Assembly: GCA_905250025.1 (NCBI GenBank)
Contig: CAJNOJ010000288.1
Coordinates: 1-64,000, forward strand
Reading direction: 5' to 3'
Source: Adineta ricciae
Lineage: Eukaryota; Rotifera; Eurotatoria; Adinetida; Adinetidae
Length of the DNA stretch: 64,000 nucleotides
Position 1 is the stretch's first letter. Each line of letters opens with the position of its first letter. The translations under genes were made by a program, and so were the position numbers. Below are positions 12,276 to 24,302 of the stretch, one piece after another. The notes under the pieces are model-generated. The model was not told where the DNA came from and made no database searches. It saw only the letters and a list, made by a program, of their open reading frames with translations.

Positions 12276-13175
12276 ATTGAATGAATACCTCGTGTTATCA
12301 AATGAAAACTTCTTATTTCGCTTGTCAATAACAATTCGATTGCTGATTTGCTTTTCTTATTCGAATGTAATGGAATGCTTTCGTAAGAGATAAATAAATA
12401 ATATCCAAATCTTGAACTAAATTAACAAAATTTAATTTTAAGGGAGTGCATTTATTGACAACGAGTGAGAGTGGAGGTGTGTGTGATGATTGTTTGAGAC
12501 ATTAAGGCCGTTAGCAACTTATTTTAATGAAGTCATGTGAAGATGCAATTTTTGGTTCTGAGCTCCTGATGAGTTCGCAGTTCACGCAATTTAGTCGGCA
12601 GTTTGACTTTGCAAGATGTAGAAGACGAGTATGGAATCATTATTCCACATAGAACTTTGTGGAAAGATCATTGACTATAAGATCTCTTTAGTAGTTTGGC
12701 GACGCCTTCGCCTTGTACTTTGCCTGGTGACTGAATATTATAAGCAGTGATAATCTTTGCTATCGACAATTCGTTGTTGTCGGCAAATGAAACTCTGTGA
12801 CTATAGATCCGACGAGCTAGATCATTTCTGGTCTGCGCTAAAGTTCTGATAATACAGTGGAAATAGTTTCTTACGTCTCAGTTTGTGGAAACAAATGTAA
12901 AATATATTTCATGGCGTGAATATTGTAAAAAACGAATGTGTTCAACACGTTACTCACTTTCAAAACTCAGAAACTTGAAAATTTTAGTACGAGTACAGAA
13001 CATGAAGCAAATAATTCTTTTACAATTTGAATTCAAGTTTATTATATGTAAAATTGCTGGTATGACTTGAAGATCGTATAGATTCTAAAGGCAAAGAAAT
13101 CCTCGTGTTCAAAGCCGACGGCTATATTCTCTAGTGCAATCATAATTCGAAAAAGTAAAATATTCTTGTCAAAAG
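12276..13175. other. Intergenic stretch
   Basis: Holds a 61-codon plus-strand frame at 12885-13070 without family resemblance; otherwise nothing seen. It separates convergent genes. Confidence 0.45.
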
Positions 13176-15467
13176 TCATGATTGATGATTAAGATAATAA
13201 TTGGGGAAGCTGTTCCAGCACATTTGTTTCAACTGTGTTGTCGAAATCAGAATTTGTGTTCGGGACAAAAGAGGATGTGTAGGTGGATGATGTTGCAGCA
13301 AGAGCTGATGGGCTTGGTTAAAATTGAGTAATGCTGATTCGAAATCGTTTAATTCGCAGAAAGCGCTACCAATATGATTATAAGCTACAATAATTGATAT
13401 TGAATTAAGCGGTAAGTTGCATTCGTCGATTATACGGCGATAGTTTATAATTGCCATAGACCAGTCTTTTATCTGATCATAGTGCTCAGCTAAAGTGAAA
13501 ATTATTTCAACGGTAGGATTCGTGCGATCATGGAGATCTGCTATAATCTTTTCTGAGCAATCACGGTTGCCGAGTACATTGGCGCTTTTTACAATATTTG
13601 CAAGCATTAGTGGTGATTGTACTATTTGATTAAGCACTGTGGAAGTTGAAGGAGATGCATCTCCTCTATCAAAGTATTCTATGGCTTTCATATGATTGTC
13701 TTGTAGACTTTCAACGGCACATATTACATATCGAAGACTTGCGACTGCAGGATGTGATGGAGGCATCTCGAACATTTTAATCGCTTCTTTCAATAAGGAA
13801 ACTATCTTTGGCATTTGTTGTCGCATTGTCTCTAAGTAACCAACAGACTCGCTAGTATGTGAAATATTCGTCAACCCCTGGAAGAGCGGCGCCAACAAGT
13901 GTTGCACTGTTCCCGATTTATCTACGTCACGTATTAAAGCATCTATCGATGTGAATAAATTCGAAACCATTTTCAATGAATTGAGATCAGGATCATCTCC
14001 ATAGGCTAAATCTCTTATTGAGCTTTGTACTTTGATAATCGATTCACAAACGGTTTTTAGAGATTGCTGATGATTCAGCTCAAATACTGATCGCATCTGA
14101 TTTAGTTGTTTCATGTCACCTGTCGAGATGAGAAGTCCAAAAAGTTGATTTATATAGTAAGACTGATCCATTCCATGATACAACTGTTTTTCTAAAATAT
14201 ATGTTCTCAGTTCTTTCATTGTCTCGTCCATTTCATAACACAATCGAGTTTTAATGCAAATATTCTTATACTGATCATTGGTCGTTACTGATTCGATTAG
14301 CAGTCTAGTTCCCATTGATAGTAACACTTCTTCTTCATCTGAGAACATGCTGAATGAATGAATCGCCGCAAACGGTAGAGTGTCTGACTTGAGTGACATT
14401 CTATCAATGACAATCTCCAACATAACATCTCTCTCTGAGTCATCACCCAAATATGCTATTGCTACAGCTGGATTGATTGATGCAGATGTAAATGAATTTA
14501 TCGATATAATTGAACCTTTTTTCGATGATCGAAGCTGGTTACTTTCCGCAGATGTCAGTTTCATTGCGCGAAATAATGTAATTGTCGACAATGCTTCTAC
14601 AAATAAAATATACATAGTTCAGACAAAAAACAAGAAGTTCTACAATTAATGATGAGAACATACATCTCTTTGAATTTTTCAAGAAGAAAAGCACCTACTA
14701 TTTTCCGTTTTTCCAGTAAAGTATTGTTCATGGTACAACTTCGTTAACTGTTCGTAGATATCTTTAATGATAGTTCGAAATTTGAAAAGGATTACCAAAT
14801 TTTGAGTTCGAAGAGCTTTGTTCACTAATCGATAAACAAATGAATTACGCGAGTACCAGCGGATTGCATCTTCACGACGATAGTTCTTTTCAAAAGCATC
14901 GATTTGGGCAAGCTGAACTGCATTGTTGCGATAGAAGAACCGCGCTTCTTTTATCACGTCTTTATAAACATCTGCAGAAGGTCGGGGCATTCGAAGTAAA
15001 CATATTAAAAGTAATTCAGACCATAGGGATTGAACGATAGTTCCTTGTGGATTATGAATTGTTGATGTTTCCTGGTTGTAAAACATATTCAAATGTGTTG
15101 AACTATTTTGATTACAGATTCGTATATCTCGAATAAGTTGTTGAAGTAATTCGCCAGGATGAGTATATACTCCATGAACTTTAGATATGAAACTATAATG
15201 GGTAGGTTCAGTGAGATACACACAGTTAATGTGTTCAAATTCGTGTAAAATAGGAATGAGATGATTCCATCCAAGACCAAGCCACACAAAAACAAAAACA
15301 TCTTCTGGATCAAGTGACAAAATATATTCAATACATTCGTCAATATCTTCGAAGTTATATACATTCATTCCATTCTGTTCAAAATAATCTATGAATGTCG
15401 AATCTATGTTGACAGGTTCTACACAAATCAACATAATGTCTTCAGTTGAAATTTGGTCGCCACTCAT
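13176..15467 (-). CDS. ADP-ribosyltransferase with alpha/beta N-terminus and TPR-like C-terminus (second complete copy)
   Basis: Exons 14699-15467 and 13176-14596, intron 14597-14698 (GTAGGT..TTTGTAG), 729 residues. Exon 1 is exactly 769 nt as in 6613-8879 and the intron interrupts the same codon. ART motifs are present: TLFRAMKL, SINSFTSAS and DEEEVLLSMGT (a full E-E-E here). The C-terminal half has TPR-like helices (DWSMAIINYRRII, FESALLNFNQAHQLLLQ). I chose the ATG at 15467, not an upstream one at 15536, because it aligns with the paralogue start and removes an unrelated leader. Protein divergence from 6613-8879 is substantial while catalytic residues are kept, which suggests selection. 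Confidence 0.85.
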
Positions 15468-15539
15468 TTTGAAGATCCGATGGATACGTAAAGATAGTAC
15501 CAGTAATACTGTGTTGTGAATAATACAATCTATCAATTA

Positions 15540-15829
15540 GAAAAGTATATACAAAATAAGTTTTGGTATGACTTCAAAGAATTTAGTAATACGAACACTT
15601 TCTACTCTTGTACGAATATACCTATGTAAATGTTAAATTTTCCTTTTACTTCCTTTCTTCACTAAATCAGAACTGTTGTACTGCTTGCAGAATTTGTTGT
15701 CTGCGCCAATTATTCACACCAACAGATGACACCATATAACGTCAACTATTTTGAGTACAAACATAAATGTCGTTTTTCAAATAAAATCTCTTTCCGATAC
15801 GAAGAAATATTATTCTATTTGTTTTCTCT
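15540..15829. other. Intergenic stretch
   Basis: Short AT-rich spacer upstream of the ART gene; probably contains its promoter. No gene seen. Confidence 0.4.
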
Positions 15830-16320
15830 CTACTGTTGTTTTTATTTAACGCTTGAACAATTTCTTCTCGATAATAAAAGATGGTGTTTCAAAAACCTCG
15901 ATACAAAAATGGTAAACCCAACTTTGGTCGAAAACCAAAAAATTTCGAACAGACTATAGTTTCAATTCACACACATTTTTAGCTATTAATACAATAATAA
16001 AGAATCATCAACCGAAATGAGAGCTTTTCTTCCTTTTTCACCTGGCGAATAAATAAGATTGCAGTTAAAAATCCACTTAGAACAAAAAATGTATGAACAC
16101 TAAATTGAGCACTCGATAACAATTGAAAAAATATACTACGTTTCGCAACCATAATATCGATCATGTTACTTGTGTAAGAATGAGCCACAATTATCAAAAC
16201 AAAGATAGTACTCGAATACCATTAATAAATGCGAATAATTCATTTTTGTTGTCGGAAGACTCTTCTTCCAATGTAAACATTTGGTGAATTGATTTTATTG
16301 CAGAGAATTCGATAAAAATC
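15830..16320 (-). pseudogene. Internally deleted copy of the acyltransferase gene 17506-18873
   Basis: 15979-16320 matches the first part of that gene (NMIDIMVAKRSIFFQL, SVHTFFVLSGFLTAILF) and 15830-15912 matches its last codons, while the middle is missing. A short deletion removes part of the first membrane helix (IIVAHSYTSN replaces a longer segment). The Met taken as start in the intact copy is Ile here. Clearly non-functional. Confidence 0.85.
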
Positions 16321-16478
16321 TCAACCTGTATCATGTATGAAACGCAAAGGTGTAGTTCTTCTCACCCTCAGTAATAAATTTTATCTATCATTGTCTTTGA
16401 GTTAAATCGAAAAACAAAATTCTTTATCAGTGTGAAGCTAGCACGAAGGAGCTAGCACGAAGAAACTGTGTGTAAGCT

Positions 16479-16597
16479 AAAAACTTTTTTCCAGAGTTTG
16501 TCCGGTTCATAAAACCTAGTCCATTCGATTCAGAATTTAATTCTGCATCGAATGGTGGTATTTTTATTCACCGGACAAACTTTGGAAAAAAGTTTAC
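16479..16597. repeat. Short foldback element with 28-bp inverted ends
   Basis: The left arm (16481-16506) and right arm (16571-16595) are inverted copies: AAACTTTTTTCCAGAG then TTTGTCCGG at the left; the right arm reads almost the same on the minus strand. The centre is itself a near-palindrome around ATTCGATTCAGAATT. The whole 115 bp can fold as one hairpin, like a tiny MITE. No clear target duplication. Confidence 0.6.
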
Positions 16598-16645
16598 CAC
16601 ATCTTTGTTTGCCTCATATAGGTCTATTTATGTTTCCGATAATTT

Positions 16646-16646
16646 N
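16646..16646. other. Single-N assembly join
   Basis: One N immediately precedes the C-terminal part of an F-box-type protein with no N-terminal part to its left. Interpreted as a contig join of unknown size. Confidence 0.7.
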
Positions 16647-16958
16647 GCAGTGGATAATTTTCAAGCACAAGTTAATAAATTTGAAAACCAATCATGTATT
16701 TTATATAATAATCTTGTTCGATTAAGATTAACTCATGCGCACATTGATTATGCTTATCAATTTCTATGTGATACAAAAGCACGTGTTCCAAAACTTTCCA
16801 TACTTAAAATACAATATGATAAATTAGTTATTGTTACAGATAATTTTACTAATGTTACAACACAAATTAATTGTAATCAACTAAAAAAACTTATCTTCGA
16901 TGAAATTATTGTCTATTCAGAACATTTTCATGACTATTTTCCTTATTTCACTGAATAA
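16647..16958 (+). CDS. C-terminal part of an F-box/leucine-rich-type protein (5' end lost at gap)
   Basis: About 100 codons ending at TAA 16958. The end of the protein (NFTNVTTQINCNQLKKL, then HDYFPYFTE) matches the end pattern of 36568-38949 (NNFAKEEMRHNC..VKQL and RYFPSLLI) and of 47155-47597, so it belongs to the same family. These proteins pair an N-terminal F-box-like motif with degenerate helical/leucine repeats and are candidate substrate receptors of SCF ubiquitin ligases. The N-terminal part is missing because the sequence begins at an N. Confidence 0.6.
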   Translation, partial: AVDNFQAQVNKFENQSCILYNNLVRLRLTHAHIDYAYQFLCDTKARVPKLSILKIQYDKLVIVTDNFTNVTTQINCNQLKKLIFDEIIVYSEHFHDYFPYFTE

Positions 16959-17505
16959 ATCTTTTTCGTTCTCTCATTTTATCATATAAATGTCAGATCA
17001 AGTAAAGTAACACTCATTTTGAAACGAACCATATTTTTCCAATGAGATATTTGCCGATTTATAGGGCTCAAAGTTAGTTAATCGACAGCAAAAGATTACC
17101 GATCCAACAATACTGTAGGGCCATAGTTACCTATCATTAAGCGAATTTTCCAATAGACTTTGCCTAACCGTCGATCAAAAAACAAAAAGATGGATTTTCA
17201 ATAGTTTGTTATATTTATTCATTGGTGAATTGTATATATTCTCATGTAAATTCTATTTAAAATGAAAACATCAAAAGAAAAAAATGTCGGAACAAATACC
17301 AAACTTTATAGCCTGTCATTGCCGAGCAATGATAATTTTGTCTCCTTATATCTTTCTCGCCTTTCAAAATTTAGTTGTAGCTCAGTACGTTGTATCAATT
17401 TTTGTCCTCATTGACATCTTCACCTGTTAGTCACACCCTTCTGATGAAATTTGTTCGTCACTCATTTCGAGGATTCAATGAACACATGATTACTGTTGTT
17501 TTTAT
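16959..17505. other. Intergenic stretch
   Basis: AT-rich; nothing recognisable. Confidence 0.45.
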
Positions 17506-18873
17506 TTAACGTTTGAACAATTTCTTCTCGATAATAAAAAATGGTGTTTCAAAAAATGTCGATATAAAAATAGCTGCAAAATAACTGAGAAATATCTGCG
17601 CAATAAAATTGTTCACAAAAAGATATCCTTGATAATAGAAAGGCTGAGTCTGATTGAATATCATCATATAAATAATTGTCGTATGAACCAAATAACATGA
17701 ATAATTAAGTCGTGCAAATGGAATCCAAATAGGCCAAGAAAGAATTTTATTCACTACTCCACCTTGATCTGTACTACATAGAAATAACAACCAACCGATA
17801 GCAATCGACCAGAGGGTCCGTGAGAAAGTCACATATGTAATACTTTCGGATCGACTTAGGCCAGGTACACGAATGCTGTCAGGATAAGACGCAAACAGAC
17901 ACACACAAATAAACCCGAGACTGATAATGGTTCCGAGCAGTTGAAAACGTTTCTTCATTTGATATTGCCGACCGGTTATGACAGTAATGTATCCAGTGAG
18001 AAGTCCAATAGCATATGCAGATATACGGCACCAGGGCTTAATATAAATGGTGCTATAAAAACTCGGTCCATCCTAAGACAAACAAATAAACAATGCTACT
18101 CACTACGTACAGAAAAACTCACATTATGTGCTCTACCAGTTGGCTCATTGAGTGACATATTCGGATAATACAGAAGAATCGACAAAGTTGTGATCATCGT
18201 AATGAAGATAAAAGCGATGGGAATTAAAAATGATAGAAGCTTTTGTCCACGAACAAATGGAATTAACGTTAATGGTGCTATCCAATGAAATTGCATATCA
18301 TTATGAAGATACCACGCAATATTCAGACACATCTCATCAGGTCGTACTAGATTGCCCAAATAAAGAATCGATGTCCACCAAGATCGTGTTCGACAACCTT
18401 TCGATTCAAATCCTTGCTCAACCGGATACATCGGTCCATTTCCAAAATACGGTGTTAGATTGATACTGACAAGGACCATCAAAAGAAATGTTGGTGTTAA
18501 TCGAATATATCGATGAATATAATAAAGAATCATCAGTCGAACCGAAAGTTTCTTCTCCTTTTCCACTTGACGAATAAATAAGATTGCAGTCAAAAATCCA
18601 CTTAGAACAAAGAATGTATCAACACTAAATTGAGCACTGGATATCAATTGGAAAAATATACTACGTTTTGCAACCATAACATCTATCATGTTACTTGTGT
18701 AGGACAAACCGAAAAGTAAAGAATGAGCCATAATTATCAAAAACAAAGATAATACTCGAATACCATTAATAAATACGAATGATTCATTTCTGTTGTCGGA
18801 GGATTTTTCTTCAAGTGTAAAGATTCGACGAATTGATTTCATTGCAGAAAATTCAGAAAAAAATATCAGCCGT
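17506..18873 (-). CDS. Membrane acyltransferase, NRF-6 type (Acyl_transf_3), 5' end lost at gap
   Basis: Exons 18123-18873 and 17506-18072, intron 18073-18122 (50 nt). The product is a multi-pass O-acyltransferase of the type called nose-resistant-to-fluoxetine in nematodes: FINGIRVLSLFLIIMAHSL in the first helix, the FVLSGFLTAI helix, WYLHNDMQFHWIAP, and the hallmark YIKPWCRISAYAIGLLTGY. About ten hydrophobic helices. Such proteins move acyl groups on lipids or peptides in membranes. The usual extracellular NRF domain is absent, but the reading frame stays open upstream of Met 18842 (IFFSEFSAMKSI) right up to the N at 18874, and the deleted copy has Ile at that Met, so the start is beyond the gap. 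Confidence 0.85.
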
Positions 18874-18874
18874 N
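18874..18874. other. Single-N assembly join
   Basis: The N separates the still-open 5' end of a minus-strand acyltransferase from the middle of a plus-strand RTA1-like protein. Two genes cannot both be cut at one base naturally; this is a contig join. Confidence 0.8.
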
Positions 18875-19252
18875 GCAGGTCTCATCGTTAATCTTGTTTC
18901 CTTTGCCATTTTCTGTTTACAACTCTTCTATTTCGGGTATCGGATAAGAAAATTGCCACCTGTTTTCCTACCTGAAAGTATTTATGAGAAACGATGGCGA
19001 CGATTTCTCTATGTGATCTATATCAGTAGTATTCTCGTGTTGATTCGACAAATTTATCGTGTTATTGAATTTGCTCAAGGTTTCACCGGTTATTTAGCAG
19101 TACACGAATTGTATTTTTACATATTTGACACAATACCAATATTCTTCTCTGCTGCAATCTTTATAATCTATTTTCCTGGCAACAACTATTTACCACGAAA
19201 CGGAAAAGACACATACAACAATAACAATGTCGTGATTCCTGAAAAGTTTTAA
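18875..19252 (+). CDS. RTA1-like lipid-translocating family protein, C-terminal part
   Basis: About 125 residues open from the N to TAA. The sequence fits the RTA1 family: GLIVNLVSFAIFCLQLFYF helix, a WRRFLYVIYISSILVLIRQIYR helix, the diagnostic RVIEFAQGFTGYL..HELYFYIFD block and a final helix ending in FPGN. RTA1 proteins are seven-helix membrane proteins known chiefly from fungi, where members protect against 7-aminocholesterol or export sphingoid bases. Presence in an animal-type genome with ordinary local codon use suggests an old horizontal transfer. The first four helices are missing only because of the gap at 18874. Confidence 0.8.
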   Translation, partial: AGLIVNLVSFAIFCLQLFYFGYRIRKLPPVFLPESIYEKRWRRFLYVIYISSILVLIRQIYRVIEFAQGFTGYLAVHELYFYIFDTIPIFFSAAIFIIYFPGNNYLPRNGKDTYNNNNVVIPEKF

Positions 19253-20126
19253 AATAAAATAAAATTTCGACATAGAAATCACGAAATACATCATTAAAAG
19301 TCACTCAGTCAGAGTAGTCGGCTTTTCATTGAGAAACGGCGCAGAAAAAGTAATCTTCTCTTAACAATATATTTAAACGATAGTCAACATCAAACGAAAT
19401 GATGAATGTCAAGTGTACTGCACATCGATATCACTGCGAACACGCTTATATTGAAATATTCAATCAGATCGTCAAAGATAATTCTTGTCAATAGTCATGA
19501 TTAGTAGATGTTTATTTCCTTTAATTTTCAATCTCCTAATCACATAGGTCAAGATTTAAGTCGATTTTTCATCATTAGCTCTTGACAACGACTCTGGACA
19601 GGTCCAAAAGTCTAGTTACCTTTATTTATGTATATTTTGAATAAGCAAAACAGTACCGAAACATAACAGCAATGTTCGATTAGCTGAAGATCATGCATCT
19701 ATTTAATTCATGAAGTATTAGATGCTACTAAACCCGTTGCAAAAAATGAGTGAAACTGTAGATCGAATCAGCATCCTCATTCGCAAGATATATGATATCA
19801 TCGGTTTGATTGATTTTATTTACAACATAATAAAAAAATTATTACTCAATAGCTACACTTAAACTGTAAAAAAAGAGTTTTGATAACGAGAATATTTGAC
19901 GAGATTTGATTTACATAAACAATGAATAATAATCTTCGAGTAGAAAAAAGATCATGTCTCTTTTTAAATGACAAATTCTTGTTGATGATCTTGATGGAGA
20001 AACCAAGATAACAAATTCTTATAAAAATGAAGATATTTGAATTTCCCATGAACAGATGATCGCTTTTCACATTGATTATTGTGTACCTATATCAAAAATG
20101 CTGCTTATCTATTCGTGAAAAATTTC
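19253..20126. other. AT-rich intergenic stretch
   Basis: One 74-codon minus frame (19846-20070) of low-complexity Phe/Ile/Lys composition is not convincing. Nothing else seen. Confidence 0.45.
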
Positions 20127-20812
20127 ATTTCACTTGTACTTCATTTTTCGATAATTGTCTCTTATTCAAGAGTGTGTATACGCAATAAAAAAGATTAATT
20201 AACACTATTAAACCAAAACAAATAGCTAGAACACCGATCCATATACAAACAATACTAAAAACTATCCACCAATTCATATGTGAACTTTTCCATGCATATA
20301 TTGCCTATATAAAGAAATAGTCAATTGTGATTAGCTCCATTTTTTCTCTAAAAACACATCTAATAATTATCAAACGATACCAAAACGATGAAAATTATTC
20401 AAATAGGTGAATATTTTACAAAAAAACATTATCAAGCTCCTCAGTATTCCGAGAATCTTCCATTTTGATCCGATGGTGCCATGACTGGTTCTTTCCAATT
20501 TCGACCATCTCTCACATGACAGAAGCTCGTTCCATCGAATCTCAGCTCTCATTATTATTTTTCTCTACACCACGTTGGCTTCATACCATCATTATTCAAG
20601 AACACACTTACTGCGCTATCGATGGCGCATTTAAAACAAGCGATGGAAGTTGCAACAAATGTGAACGTCGCCAATAAATGCGCTAGGATTGATATATCCG
20701 GTTCGAGCATGTTTTCTTCATAAGGCGTTTCTGCATTTCTCTTTGAATGAAACAAAAGAAAAGAATTAGAGTTAAGAATAATACGAGAAATCTTTTTTTT
20801 TCTCGAATTCAA
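20127..20812 (-). CDS. Small two-helix membrane protein, last two exons
   Basis: An exon ending at a strong GTAAGTGT donor (about 20609) codes PYEENMLEPDISILAHLLAT then FTFVATSIACFKCAIDSA. It joins in phase to a last exon after TATATAG (20127-20307), which codes AIYAWKSSHMNWWIV, a long hydrophobic helix (CIWIGVLAICFGLIVLINLF) and a basic tail ending in TGA. The start is unclear: an ATG at 20812 is in frame, but a TTCAAAG acceptor at about 20745 suggests an earlier exon. Family unknown; layout resembles the other small membrane genes of this window at 3330, 22496 and 28284. Confidence 0.4.
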
Positions 20813-22495
20813 TTAATGATTTACATGAGGTTGAAGTTTTCAAGGAAGCACAAGACAATATTCAATGAATTTTGATAACTGGTAGTAGCTGATATTTGTT
20901 CATTTGATAGAACTTACACTGTTTTTGGAAAGTTAAAATATTTTAGCATAATTAGCTGACGGCATGTTGCAGCTTGGGTTTGCGCTAATCATATTACGAA
21001 TTCAGAAGAAACTTCCTTCATAATGATCGAAATCAAATTTCTATTTATCTGTGTTTATTGTCCTTCAATTCATTTTATTATTGATGTGTTTAGGACGATC
21101 AATCAATGAAAACTTTTTCTATTTGCCAATTAAATTTTCTACTCCAAGTAGGGTTTTATATGTGAAACTGAAGTCATCACAGCTGTGTTTGAATTATCCA
21201 GAAGACGGAGATGATATTTCATAAACTTATTGTTGCATGACGATCAACTTGAGAAGACATCGTTAGACAGTTAACAATTAAATAGATTATCTAGAAAAGA
21301 ACCAATAAAAGTAACAACAGACATTGTTTAGTGAATCAGATAGAAATCAAAGAACTTGAAAATGAATAAGAATAGGATCATAGATTTTTATAAGTTCTTT
21401 AACATGAGAGCGGACGAAACGATGCCATCGTGTTATTGAAATGATAGTCAGCCATTTCATCAAACCTGACTGATCACTAAAGATAATGAGGAACAAGAAG
21501 ATTATTTGTCAGAATTTCCTTTCAAACGGCCTTCTTCTAATTATAACGCTGAGGAAAGTTGTCTGCAAAAGGATTGACATTGAGGTGGACAAGCAAAAAC
21601 TGTTACTATTTCTCTTCAACAAAATCTCCAGATAGCACTCGAGGGTCAATCTTTGCAACTTTGTTTTCTAGGCAGCAATAGTGAAATATTCAAGAAAGAG
21701 AACAAAATGTCAAAAGTTTATCCAATAAGAACCCTCCTCATAGATGGTGTTGATTTATTGACCACTACGATCGAACGGAGAAGATAAGAGCTCTTTTCTC
21801 TTTCAGAATTGAAACAGAAAAATATCTCCAATATAGTTTGTAGGTAAAAAGATACGATATTCAGTCGCCGTTATCGAAACACAAATTCATTCATGCCGAA
21901 GTCGGCACTATAAATCAAAGCGAGTCCACATCGTCAGCCTTCTTATTTTGACACTTTGACATCAACTTCGTACTGGTCAGTGATTTCAATGTGAGTTTTC
22001 AAAGAAATATTAACGAGAATGATATGCGTTGAAAAATATTTCTTACAGCCATATGGCAATTGTTTATTGAGTTATGAGTTAATGTTGATAGATTTCAAAG
22101 AAATTTGAATTAATATAGACACTGGAAACTGATGAAAAGATGAAGATGTCATCTGACATTTTCGTTATCAAATGAATTTCAATTTTCACAAATAACTTCT
22201 TCGCAACTGGTGTGAATTTTCAAAAGATTCAACATTTTGAACTCTTTATGAAACGTACTGTTCAACGAATAATGCATTATCTGCTGAATTATCATGTCTT
22301 GTTGGCAATACACATGCTCATCTCAAACGATACCTTCATATTCTCAAGTGCTTTTACGATTTCGAACCTTTGACTAGTTCAATATAATTTTCAATAGTAA
22401 TAATACTCGATTGCATTGTTATACGAATCGAGTCTAATAACCGAAACTTTCCTTTTAAAAAACTATTCCTAAAACTAAAGATGATGGAAAACGCT
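20813..22495. other. Long AT-rich stretch without recognised genes
   Basis: No frame above 60 codons with coding character, no repeats noticed apart from a small GCCGA/TCGGC hairpin near 21900. It could hold upstream exons of the gene at 20127-20812. Confidence 0.45.
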
Positions 22496-23596
22496 TCAAA
22501 CTGTCTTCTCTTCGATCAACGGTGGGTGTTGTTGTTGAGTTGGGCTTGATCGTTCACAGTCTTCACTCATTTGTCTGTGAGATACTTCATCAACATTGCA
22601 TTTGAGCATAATGTATGATACCACAAACACAAGGAGAGCGAGCAGTTTTGTGATGATCTGTAAAATCATTTGATCATAATACATTGTGTATTATTTAGAA
22701 AAGCAAGAAAATGAATACTCACGTGTAGGAGAGAATATGATTTCAATTCTTTTTTGTTGACAAACATACCCCATACGGATTGAGCCGCGGCAACACCACA
22801 AAATATAATTTGCCCAGGTCGAAGAATCCGGCCCGGAACTGACTAGTTCCAGGACCTTCCGGGGATTTCATGGAACCAGTATTCCGGCTACCGAATCCTT
22901 TCATCGCATTTAAAAGGTTTTATCGGGAACCAGCAAGAACCCGCCATAACCATTAGTCGGATACGGTTACCGGTTCCTTCAGTGGGATTCCGAGTATTTT
23001 CTCGTGGTTTCCAGCGCGGATACTATAAATATTCTGCGGGTTTTCACGGGAAATAAGCGGAATACTGCTTCTAGGAACGATCGTCTTGGGTAATATTCAT
23101 GAGAAGGAACCTTGTTTGGGAAAGTATTCTGACAACGTACATGGTCAGATATGTCAACATCGAGGATTGATGAGAGACATATCGATAGATGATTGATCTC
23201 TGTTCGTATGATCGATTTTCATTCACAATCTCTGTAAAATATACCAATAATTCGACAACAATAAACCCAATAATAGCAATCTACGAGAAATAAAATATTC
23301 GACATATTCAAGTGTTTTAGAAAAATATCTTTCACCAATTCGAACCTGTGAAATAAAAGCGACATTATGATACTTGTTTTTCGATTGATTTTGCGACTGC
23401 TTGCAATATGAACATCACAAATTTCATCAAAACATTCGACAACGGAAGCACCACGAAAAAGTTGCATAGATATTCGTTCAAGTTTCAAGTGAACGAACTT
23501 TTCTTTGTTATGAATAGAAAAATCGGGTATTTTCGATACACACGAGACGAACGACAAGAATCGAAAATGAATTCTAATTCTGACCACGAGGAACAT
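22496..23596 (-). CDS. Small multi-exon membrane protein, paralogue of 3330-4352
   Basis: Last exon 22496-22657 follows ATTTTACAG and codes a hydrophobic helix (LLALLVFVVSYIMLKC) and a polar tail with QQQ. The exon before it (22723 to about 22810) codes IIFCGVAAAQSVWGMFVNKK and ends at GTGAGT; QSVWG matches the paralogue. The GC-rich element 22813-23090 lies just upstream, then further coding (23219-23596: ASVVECFDEICDVHIASS) that resembles SECFDTLISKYIC of the paralogue. The first exons are not certain. The shared position of the element suggests that it was inserted before the locus was duplicated. Confidence 0.4.
22813..23090. mobile_element. GC-rich MITE-like element, copy B (278 bp)
   Basis: Left end CCCAGGTCGAAGAATCCGG, right end reads CCCAAGACGATCG on the minus strand. 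Internal block TTTCATGGAACCAGTATTCC matches copy A (TTTCATGGAAGCAGTATTCC). Flanked by TG at the left and TA at the right, so one target base has changed. No coding capacity. Confidence 0.65.
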
Positions 23597-23599
23597 TCA

Positions 23600-24302
23600 T
23601 AAAAAGTTGTCCGATTCTCTCTTTCTCTGTTCCTTCGTATGTTCTGGTCGGCACATAAACTATACTTCGACTGATCTTAAAGTTTGAAGATTTTGAGTGA
23701 ATGAATACTAAGTAATAATTCCGAATTTCATTTTCATCAAATAAAATCAATAAAACAATTGAAAAGATTAATTATGTTGCCCTTGAACAACGTTTTTACT
23801 ATTACTCCGATAAATACGTACAATTTGTTTCCTTTGCAATACTGAAGATGACATCGGACGTATTCTATCACACAAGTAACGCTCGTCTAGCAACTCGCTC
23901 AGCTCTTTCTCGTAGAAATCGTGCTTTCAGATATTACACTTTAAAGCTATTATTGTGTATATTAATTTATTTTTAGTGTAGATTAGATATTTTCACAAAA
24001 GCAACAATAGATATTTTACCAAATGTTAAATAGAGCATTAGGTATTGTGAAGAAATATCAATACAGTTAGGAAGATTGTGGATGATTACATCAAAAAACG
24101 AAATTAAGAAAACACGATAGGCAATATCTGATGCAATGAGAGAAAAGAGACAGTTACTACAATAATTAAGATAAATGTGAAGCAAGAGATAAAGAAAATA
24201 AGCATGCATGAATAATTATTTTAAGGTAATTTCAAAGTATAATACGTTTTATATGCTTGCAATAACACTAGACTGTTAGGAAAGTATTGATTTACACATG
24301 TT
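23600..24302. other. Intergenic stretch
   Basis: AT-rich; nothing recognisable on either strand. Confidence 0.45.
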
